In this document: positions 1 through 4,488 of the stretch, piece after piece
Position numbering within the stretch: the first letter of the stretch is position 1
Layout: every line of letters starts with the position of its first letter
From: CAYRFF01 sp964423575
GTDB lineage: Bacteria; Bacteroidota; Bacteroidia; Chitinophagales; Saprospiraceae
Reading direction: 5' to 3'
Assembly (NCBI GenBank): GCA_964423575.1
Contig: CAYRFF010000069.1
Location: 1-10,201, forward strand
DNA: 10,201 nt
Notes under the pieces: model-generated
The model's database searches: none
The model's input: the letters and a program-made list of their open reading frames with translations, nothing else
What the model was told of the DNA's origin: nothing
Program-made: the position numbers and the translations under genes

Positions 1-2
1 TA

Positions 3-232
3 ACTCATTATCAAGTATTTATCAGTGATCCAAGTATTTATTAGTAGGCCTTACAATAGGGGTTGAAGCCGGTATAAGTTTTTACTATAAGCTTTCTGAA
101 AAAATTAATTTATCAAGTGGGGTCTGGTTTAGCAATGATTTCACAACTGCACTCATAGAGGATTATACTCCGGATAAAAACATGTATCATCGACGATGGG
201 GGCTTTCTGTGCAAGTCGCTTATAGGCTTTAA
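3..232 (+). pseudogene. 3' end of an outer-membrane beta-barrel gene, frame broken near the window edge
   Basis: From about position 29 to the TAA at 230-232 one frame reads as a barrel C-terminus: alternating hydrophobic strands separated by short polar turns (VGLTIGVEAGISFYYK, then INLSSGVWF, ending WGLSVQVAYRL). This frame has a TGA at 26-28 and no ATG or GTG that could start the strand region. The codons just upstream that look like a natural continuation (HYQVFISDPSIY, positions 6-41) lie in a different frame that stops at 42-44. The third frame also has stops. This fits a single-base frameshift around 35-45, caused by decay or sequencing error. The gene begins outside the window, so the call is a partial, probably frameshifted member of the small barrel class seen again at 5804-9591. 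It converges on the toxin gene, with 42 bases between the two stops. Confidence 0.5.
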
Positions 233-274
233 TAGAGCATCAGTCGTATGCGTCAATTATTGATAAATACTTTT

Positions 275-580
275 CTATTCCTCTCTCCACATCTTATCAG
301 GATGTTGTCGGGTATCGAAGACATCATTAATTATAATATTCTTATCCTGGATACTGTAAATTATTTTATAATTGCCAGACAATAAATATCTATACTCTAT
401 GGGCAATTCCTTTAAAAGAGGTTCAATTTGTCCTATCTCCGAGTGTACAATTAATAATCTTGTCGTTTTAAAAATATCATCCCTAATCTTGTTAGCTACT
501 TTCTGGTTCGCATTTTCAGAATAATATTCATAAATGACTTTCAAGCTCAATATGGCATAATCAGTCCAGATTATTCCCAT
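275..580 (-). CDS. ParE/RelE-family toxin of a type II toxin-antitoxin pair
   Basis: The 101-residue product has the usual size and layout of the ParE/RelE toxin fold. An N-terminal helical half (W5, then a helix with repeated Ala/Ile to about residue 45) is followed by the antiparallel sheet. The diagnostic part is residues 62-77, EYRYLLSGNYKIIYSI, and then VFDTRQHP at 87-94, the typical ParE core and C-terminal strand. Family members act in the cytoplasm on DNA gyrase (ParE) or on mRNA at the ribosome (RelE). The sequence resembles ParE more, because the RelE catalytic basic/Tyr cluster is not obvious, but the target is not proven. The ATG follows the antitoxin TAG with no gap, so translation is probably coupled and the toxin made only behind its antitoxin. 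No hairpin terminator is visible before the converging gene. Confidence 0.88.
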   Translation of the reverse strand: MGIIWTDYAILSLKVIYEYYSENANQKVANKIRDDIFKTTRLLIVHSEIGQIEPLLKELPIEYRYLLSGNYKIIYSIQDKNIIINDVFDTRQHPDKMWREE

Positions 581-916
581 CTACCATTCTTTTGACATTT
601 CCTCTACCTCTGATTGAGTCTTATATCGTCCATTTATATAATCTCCTTCTGACAGCTTTATTCTCTGAATAAGCTTGTGGGCTTCTAGCCATTCAAGATT
701 TCTTTTATCCATGGCTTCTTGAGAAATCAGGTTTCCATTTTCAATATCTCGCTCACTCATCTCCAGCATAATCTTCTGTTCCTCAGTCAATGCAGTAACT
801 TCAGTATCAGATGCATTAGAAGAGATAAGCTTATCCAAAGCAATTAAGAATTCTTTGTCTTTGATAGAAAGAATCTTATTTATTAAGTCGTTCTGTATGT
901 TTTCCACCGTTGCCAT
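581..916 (-). CDS. Antitoxin for the adjacent ParE-type toxin, with a duplicated C-terminal tail
   Basis: This 111-residue acidic protein lies directly upstream of the toxin in the same transcript, the usual antitoxin-first order. The N-terminal part (3-33) is predicted helical, with IQNDLINKILSIKD and a second helix around 22-32. It resembles the short helical N-termini of Bacteroidota addiction-module antitoxins. A disordered linker follows (33-43), and then the toxin-binding tail. Residues 54-76 and 89-111 match the same 23-residue pattern, SE-x-D-x2-NG-x4-Q-x8-EW, so the tail seems to be present twice, joined by a 12-residue linker. Its inferred job is to mask the toxin and, with it, to repress the promoter at 957-987. 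No ribbon-helix-helix or HTH domain could be recognised with certainty, so the DNA-binding part is inferred from position only. Confidence 0.82.
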   Translation of the reverse strand: MATVENIQNDLINKILSIKDKEFLIALDKLISSNASDTEVTALTEEQKIMLEMSERDIENGNLISQEAMDKRNLEWLEAHKLIQRIKLSEGDYINGRYKTQSEVEEMSKEW

Positions 917-951
917 AATTATGAATGCATTTAAAAACCGAAATTGATGTC

Positions 952-1001
952 CTTACCAAATATACACTAAAACAAGCTTACAACAATCCTTTCTTACCAA
1001 A
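952..1001. promoter_or_regulatory. Two direct copies of CTTACCAAA around the toxin-antitoxin promoter, possible operator
   Basis: CTTACCAAA occurs at 952-960 and again at 993-1001, 41 bases apart, about four helical turns, so both copies face the same side of the DNA. The first overlaps the -7 box and the second lies just upstream of the -33 box. That placement suits an operator bound by the antitoxin or the toxin-antitoxin complex, since such operons usually repress themselves. Function is inferred from position only, and a 9-base match could be chance. Confidence 0.35.
957..987 (-). promoter_or_regulatory. Promoter of the toxin-antitoxin operon (Bacteroidota -33/-7 type)
   Basis: Read on the minus strand, TATATTTG (957-964) matches the Bacteroidota -7 consensus TAnnTTTG perfectly. 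ATTG (984-987) lies exactly 19 bases upstream, within the usual 19-21 base spacing for the -33 TTTG box, with one mismatch. Transcription would start near position 950, leaving an untranslated leader of about 35 bases before the antitoxin ATG at 916. This is the best promoter match in the window. Confidence 0.6.
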
Positions 1002-1104
1002 AATCGCAATATATATCCAAAAGTCCTTGTATTCTTATTCTTGTACTACAACATAAAACGCCATTACTACTGACATAAGTTTCACACATTTTAATTTGCT
1101 CCCT

Positions 1105-1150
1105 GATTCCTTCCCCTATAATTGGCTATTCCACTTGCTTTCCTTACATG
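1105..1150 (+). repeat. 45-nt dispersed repeat, copy 1 (most diverged 3' end)
   Basis: It begins GATTCCTTCCCCTATAATTG and shares an uninterrupted 22-base core (1121-1142) with the copies at 1461-1482 and 2378-2399. After the core it reads CTTACATG where the others read ATTAAAT, so its 3' end has drifted. No REP-type hairpin is seen close upstream, unlike the other two copies. Confidence 0.8.
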
Positions 1151-1228
1151 AACTGTCGAGTAAATAATGGAATAAACTTTCCTATCCGCAAATTTATCTT
1201 TTTCATTTAGTTCATATTGGCATACCCC

Positions 1229-1401
1229 TTAGTAACCGCGCCCTTTAGGGTGCGGATGCTAAGCCTAAAGTAACCATTTTGTGTTGCACTTTTGCACGCA
1301 AATGTGTAGCGGCAAATGCCGCTGGAATTCCTTGGAATTCCAACACAAAACCGAATATAGATGGCCATTAAATACCGCACCCTAAAGGGCGCGGTTATTA
1401 A
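1229..1401. repeat. REP/BIME-like element: two palindromic units in inverted orientation, 173 bp
   Basis: The arms 1233-1255 and 1375-1397 are perfect inverted repeats of 23 bases (TAACCGCGCCCTTTAGGG onward). They extend to 27 bases (1229-1255 with 1375-1401) with one mismatch that would be a G-U pair in RNA. Each arm is also palindromic by itself: CCGC-x-CCCT, a two-base loop, AGGG-x-GCGG. Inside lie further nested inverted pairs: TTTTGTGTTG (1277-1286) with CAACACAAAA (1341-1350), and AGCGGC-AAAT-GCCGCT (1308-1323). Two adjacent GGAATTCC palindromes (1323-1341) follow. The layout fits a bacterial interspersed mosaic element or a small non-autonomous inverted-repeat element. It encodes nothing. 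A clear target-site duplication is not visible. Confidence 0.7.
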
Positions 1402-1445
1402 ATGATAAATTGGCACCTTCTCTAATTTACCGTTAGCTTCCCTAT

Positions 1446-1489
1446 GATTCCCTCTCCCATATTGGCTATTCCACTTGCTTTCATTAAAT
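1446..1489 (+). repeat. 45-nt dispersed repeat, copy 2
   Basis: It begins GATTCCCTCTCCCATATTGG, keeps the shared 22-base core (1461-1482) and ends ATTAAAT like copy 3. It lacks one A and has CATA where the other copies have TATAA. It lies 44 bases downstream of the REP-like pair ending at 1401, the same hairpin-then-repeat order as at 2269-2406. Confidence 0.82.
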
Positions 1490-1493
1490 GTGG

Positions 1494-1528
1494 AAGCTTA
1501 TCGCACGGCTGTGAACTGTAAGCTTTTT
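1494..1528 (+). terminator. Terminator-like hairpin with T-tract
   Basis: AAGCTTA (1494-1500) pairs with TAAGCTT (1519-1525), a small inner CAC/GTG stem with loop GGCT can form inside, and the descending arm runs into TTTTT (1524-1528). The shape suits a weak intrinsic terminator on the plus strand, although no plus-strand gene ends here. It would cut short transcripts entering from the repeat region before the lipoprotein gene. The outer stem has only seven base pairs. Confidence 0.35.
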
Positions 1529-1678
1529 CACTCTATCAGATCATAGAAAACTCAGGCTTTCAACATGGATATTTCTTTTTCGTAAAATAAAGGAATACAT
1601 TTAATAATTATCTACGCTATAGGTATAGATAGATGAACATGGAAACCACAATAGTCTTAAATACATAAAATTCTGATT

Positions 1679-2251
1679 ATGAAATTCACAAAAAATATTT
1701 TGTATCTGTCTATTCTCCTTTTGCTTGTGTCATGTACTAAAAAGGAAGACGATTATGACGAATACACTGAGTTTTGGAATTCAAGACTAGGCGAGACTCA
1801 TGCACTAAAAAATGGAGAAGAATGGACCGCAACACATAGCTATTATAAGCTATATGAGAGTGGGAATTTTATAAACTTATACTTTTATAAAACCAATGAT
1901 TATAATGAACTAAGAGATCAAGTTATGTTTATGAAAATACCTTTAAAACCAGGTGTATATAAAGTAAATAAATATCCAATTTCAGGCGAAGAGGGTTACC
2001 CTCCATCTGCTGTATACTTTTCAAAGATTGCTGATGGGGATGCCATTGAAAATTATTATGAATTAGTTGATGATGGCTCTTTCGACAACATGTTTACTAT
2101 TCATGAGATAAAAGATAAAGGAGACAAATCCATTATTGGAGAGTTTCAGGTAAAATTCCTAGTATTTGAGGATAACCTCAATATAAGTGGCAATCCGGAT
2201 ACTATTATCTTTGAAAAAGCAGAGTTTGAGACTGTCTTGCTTGATAGATAG
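1679..2251 (+). CDS. Lipoprotein of unknown function, probably surface-exposed
   Basis: The 190-residue product has a lipoprotein signal peptide: basic MKFTKN, a hydrophobic run (8-17) and lipobox L16-V-S-C19, so mature protein would start at acylated Cys19. It is followed by TKKEDDYDEY; lysine with acidic residues right after the cysteine resembles the lipoprotein export signal that sends Bacteroidota lipoproteins to the outer face of the outer membrane. The remainder looks mainly beta-stranded: GEEWTATHSYYKLY, INLYFYK, MFMKIPLKPGVYKVNKY, then GEFQVKFLVF near 153-162. I do not recognise a named domain, though the layout resembles the many small Bacteroidetes beta-sandwich lipoproteins. The gene stands alone, is clearly more AT-rich than the acyl-CoA genes downstream, and is bracketed by copies of both repeat families. 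A REP-type hairpin begins 17 bases after its stop. Confidence 0.85.
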   Translation: MKFTKNILYLSILLLLVSCTKKEDDYDEYTEFWNSRLGETHALKNGEEWTATHSYYKLYESGNFINLYFYKTNDYNELRDQVMFMKIPLKPGVYKVNKYPISGEEGYPPSAVYFSKIADGDAIENYYELVDDGSFDNMFTIHEIKDKGDKSIIGEFQVKFLVFEDNLNISGNPDTIIFEKAEFETVLLDR

Positions 2252-2268
2252 AAGCCGGGTGACAATTT

Positions 2269-2310
2269 ATACTTTAGTAATCGTGCCTAAGAGCGCGGTT
2301 ACTAAAGTAT
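2269..2310. repeat. Single REP-like hairpin, possible terminator of the lipoprotein gene
   Basis: ATACTTTAGTAATCG (2269-2283) pairs with CGGTTACTAAAGTAT (2296-2310), and the stem extends inward to about 18 pairs with two G-U pairs and a six-base loop, CTAAGA. Its right half, GCGCGGTTACTAAA, matches the outer arm of the 1229-1401 element (GCGCGGTTATTAAA) with one difference, and its left half TTAGTAATCG matches TTAGTAACCG there. It is therefore a single unit of the same family. It could stop transcription from either side, but only a loose T-rich stretch follows. Confidence 0.72.
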
Positions 2311-2361
2311 GATTTTATTAATACCGATCCCCATTCACCCCTCGGCTTCGTTCTATTCCCC

Positions 2362-2406
2362 GATTCCCTCCCCTATAATTGGCTATTCCACTTGCTTTCA
2401 TTAAAT
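2362..2406 (+). repeat. 45-nt dispersed repeat, copy 3, just upstream of the acyl-CoA genes
   Basis: It begins GATTCCCTCCCCTATAATTG, keeps the 22-base core (2378-2399) and ends ATTAAAT. It lies 51 bases after the hairpin ending at 2310 and 27 bases before the start codon at 2434, so it probably contributes to the leader or promoter of that operon. Similarity to copy 2 extends weakly to the left: both have a GCTTC...CTAT stretch before GATTCCC. Confidence 0.82.
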
Positions 2407-2409
2407 TCG
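2378..2409 (+). promoter_or_regulatory. Possible promoter of the acyl-CoA operon formed by repeat copy 3
   Basis: ATTG (2378-2381) and TAAATTCG (2402-2409) are 20 bases apart. They resemble the Bacteroidota -33 TTTG and -7 TAnnTTTG boxes with one mismatch each. Transcription would then start about 15-20 bases before the ATG at 2434. The -33-like ATTG and the TA of the -7 box fall inside the repeat, while the last bases of the -7 box come from flanking DNA. TATAATTG at 2374-2381 is an alternative -7 box but lacks a partner at the right distance. Confidence 0.3.
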
Positions 2410-2433
2410 CAGTTCATAAAATGACGGTATGAC

Positions 2434-3216
2434 ATGAGTGAATTCATTAATTTTTCTATTGAGGACAATATCGCCTATGTACAGTTCAATCGACCTGCTA
2501 AGTACAACAGCTTTGTGCGCGAAATGGCACTTGCCTTTCAGGACGCTTTACGCAAATCAGCGGAAGACGATACTGTACGCTGCATCTATATCACAGGTTC
2601 AGGAAAAGCATTCAGTGCAGGACAGGATCTTGTAGAAGCCACTGATCCAAAAGCAGGAATTGCATTGGAACGCATTGTTTCTGAGCATTACAATCCAATA
2701 ATTCTGCTGATGCGCAGTATTGAGAAGCCGATTATCACTGCTATCAACGGCGTAGCAGCCGGAGCAGGAGCCAATATCGCCCTTGCAGGAGATATTGTTA
2801 TCGCCACGCAATCTGCTTCTTTTATTCAGGCTTTCAGTAAAATCGGTCTGATACCCGACAGCGGTGGAACATTTACGCTTCCCAGACTGATTGGCTTTCA
2901 AAGAGCTTCAGCAATTATGATGCTCGGAGATAAAATAAGTGCAGACGATGCAGAAAAAATGGGAATGATTTATAAAGTGTATCCCGATGAGACATTTGCG
3001 GAAGCTTCAAAAGCACTGGCACAACATATTGCTTCTATGCCTACAAAAGCCCTTGGACTGACCAAGAAAGCATTAAACGCGTCCATTCACAACAGCTTGG
3101 AAGAACAACTTGCAGTTGAAGAAAACCTACAGGCAGAAGCAGCTCAATCGCACGATTACGCAGAAGGAACGCTGGCATTTATTGAAAAAAGAAAGCCTAA
3201 ATTCATCGGAAAATGA
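2434..3216 (+). CDS. paaG: PaaG-type enoyl-CoA hydratase/isomerase (crotonase family)
   Basis: The 260-residue product is a full-length crotonase-fold enzyme acting on acyl-CoA in the cytoplasm. The first oxyanion-hole motif is GSGKAFSAGQDL (55-66) and the second GVAAGAGANIALAGD (106-120). IGLIPDSGGTFTLPRLIG (137-154) is typical of the PaaG branch, where the Asp (here D142) serves as catalytic acid/base instead of the two glutamates of classical enoyl-CoA hydratases. PaaG enzymes isomerise ring-epoxide phenylacetyl-CoA to the oxepin or move cis-3/trans-2 double bonds. Which substrate applies here is open, because the epoxidase genes are absent. The ATG at 2434 fits the family N-terminus (FINFSIEDNIAYVQFNRP); no Shine-Dalgarno site is seen. 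A tiny out-of-frame ATG at 2421 (three codons) precedes it. Its last four bases overlap the next gene. Confidence 0.85.
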   Translation: MSEFINFSIEDNIAYVQFNRPAKYNSFVREMALAFQDALRKSAEDDTVRCIYITGSGKAFSAGQDLVEATDPKAGIALERIVSEHYNPIILLMRSIEKPIITAINGVAAGAGANIALAGDIVIATQSASFIQAFSKIGLIPDSGGTFTLPRLIGFQRASAIMMLGDKISADDAEKMGMIYKVYPDETFAEASKALAQHIASMPTKALGLTKKALNASIHNSLEEQLAVEENLQAEAAQSHDYAEGTLAFIEKRKPKFIGK

Positions 3217-4388
3217 CGGATATGAAAATAGGAGTCATCGGTGCGGGTTCTATGGGGCGAGGTATCGCTCAGGTAGCTGCTACCTATGGCCATGAAGTGC
3301 TGATATATGAGACTAATCAAGAAGTAAGGAAAGAGGCAAGAGATTTCCTTAGCCATATCCTAAACAGACAGGCGGAAAAAGGCAGAATGAGCGATGCTGA
3401 GGCAAAAGCTATCTTCGGGAGATTGTACTTTGTGGAGAATATGGAAGATCTGGCAGATTGCGGCTTGGTTATCGAGGCAATCATTGAAAATCTGGATATA
3501 AAACGCACTGTATTCAAGACATTGGAGGGAATTGTAAGTAAAGATTGTATTCTTGCGACCAATACCTCTTCCCTGCCGGTTACTGCTATCGCCTCAGCTT
3601 GTCAGAACAGTAATCGTGTCCTCGGGATTCACTTTTTCAATCCGGCTCCTTTGATGAAGCTTGTGGAAATAACTCCGGCAGTTCAGACAAATGATGAAGT
3701 CCGGGACAAAGCAGTCAAAATCATCAATTCATGGCAGAAAACAACGGTTCTTGCCAAGGATACACCCGGATTTATTGTAAACCGCATTGCGAGACCGTTT
3801 TATTCGGAAGCACTGCGTTTATATGAAGAAGGCATTGCTGAACCGGTAGATATTGATGAAGCAATGACGAAAATCGGTGGTTTCAAAATGGGACCTTTTA
3901 CCCTGATGGATTATATCGGACATGATATAAATTTCAAAGTAACGGAAACCGTCTATAATGCCTTTTATCAGGAAGCGAGGTATAAACCGTCCTTTGCACA
4001 AAAGCAACTTGTCGATGCAGGCTGGCTCGGAAGAAAAACAGGAAAAGGCTTTTACGATTATAGTGATGGAGCTGTCAAGCCGGAATCCAAGGCAGATGAC
4101 GACAAATTAAAGCGTATTTTCATGCGGATAATCTGCATGTTGATTAATGAAGCCGCGGATGCAGCATACTACAACATCGCTTCAAGTGAAGATATAGAAA
4201 TAGCTATGACTCAAGGCGTTAACTATCCTAAAGGACTACTACATTGGGCGGATGAAATCAGCATAAAAACTGTGGTGGATGAACTCGATAAATTGTATCA
4301 CTTCTACCACGAAGAAAGATACCGCGTATCGCCTATTTTACGCGCAATGTCCGGTTTAAGACAACGATTCTTTGCTGAAAAGCGATAA
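3213..4388 (+). CDS. paaH: 3-hydroxyacyl-CoA dehydrogenase (PaaH/FadB-type, NAD-dependent)
   Basis: It would oxidise (S)-3-hydroxyacyl-CoA to 3-oxoacyl-CoA with NAD. The N-terminal Rossmann domain carries IGVIGAGSMGRGIAQ (6-20). Catalytic positions are visible as S119 in ATNTSS, the His in GIHFFNPAP (H140) with E152 in LVEI, and N190 in the signature DTPGFIVNRIARPF. A first C-terminal dimerisation domain (about 187-285, ending GRKTGKGFYDY) is followed by a second, shorter copy of that domain (about 300-385, AMTQGVNYPKGLLHWAD). That gives 391 residues, longer than single-domain enzymes (about 280-320) but shorter than E. coli PaaH (about 475). The chosen ATG at 3213 forms an ATGA overlap with paaG and suggests translational coupling. 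The ATG at 3222 (MKIGVIGAG) is an equally plausible start. Confidence 0.9.
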   Translation: MTDMKIGVIGAGSMGRGIAQVAATYGHEVLIYETNQEVRKEARDFLSHILNRQAEKGRMSDAEAKAIFGRLYFVENMEDLADCGLVIEAIIENLDIKRTVFKTLEGIVSKDCILATNTSSLPVTAIASACQNSNRVLGIHFFNPAPLMKLVEITPAVQTNDEVRDKAVKIINSWQKTTVLAKDTPGFIVNRIARPFYSEALRLYEEGIAEPVDIDEAMTKIGGFKMGPFTLMDYIGHDINFKVTETVYNAFYQEARYKPSFAQKQLVDAGWLGRKTGKGFYDYSDGAVKPESKADDDKLKRIFMRIICMLINEAADAAYYNIASSEDIEIAMTQGVNYPKGLLHWADEISIKTVVDELDKLYHFYHEERYRVSPILRAMSGLRQRFFAEKR

Positions 4389-4488
4389 AAACTGACATTT
4401 GACGAAAGTCATAAACTAAGAAGGCTTAAAAGCATTATAAAAGAGAGAATTCAAGTAAATCAATATAAATTAAACTAGAATAATTTTT

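Larger units (their letters stand above)
917..1678. other. Repeat-rich intergenic region without a credible gene
   Basis: This stretch of about 760 bases separates the divergent toxin-antitoxin operon from the lipoprotein gene. All three frames on each strand are broken by frequent stops. The only sizeable open stretch (minus strand, 1207-1416) runs through the large palindrome and has no coding character. The region holds the antitoxin promoter, one isolated copy of the 45-nt repeat (1105-1150), the REP/BIME-like inverted pair (1229-1401), a second 45-nt copy (1446-1489) and a terminator-like hairpin (1494-1528). Nothing recognisable is seen between 1151 and 1228 or between 1530 and 1678 apart from AT-rich DNA that could hold the promoter of the lipoprotein gene. 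Confidence 0.7.

Noticed and set aside
1229..1401. Insertion sequence
   Set aside because: The element has good inverted arms but is far too short for a transposase and shows no clear target duplication; it can only be a non-autonomous or REP-type element.
1207..1416. Open frame of 69 codons on the minus strand
   Set aside because: It runs almost exactly through the 173-bp palindromic element; both ends of the peptide come from the inverted arms and there is no protein-like composition.
2438..2901. Open frames inside the PaaG-type gene on both strands
   Set aside because: They are shadows of a full-length crotonase gene with complete active-site motifs in the main frame.
4393..4411. Terminator between the dehydrogenase and thiolase genes
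   Set aside because: The hairpin has a bulge, a short AT-rich stem and no T-tract after it.
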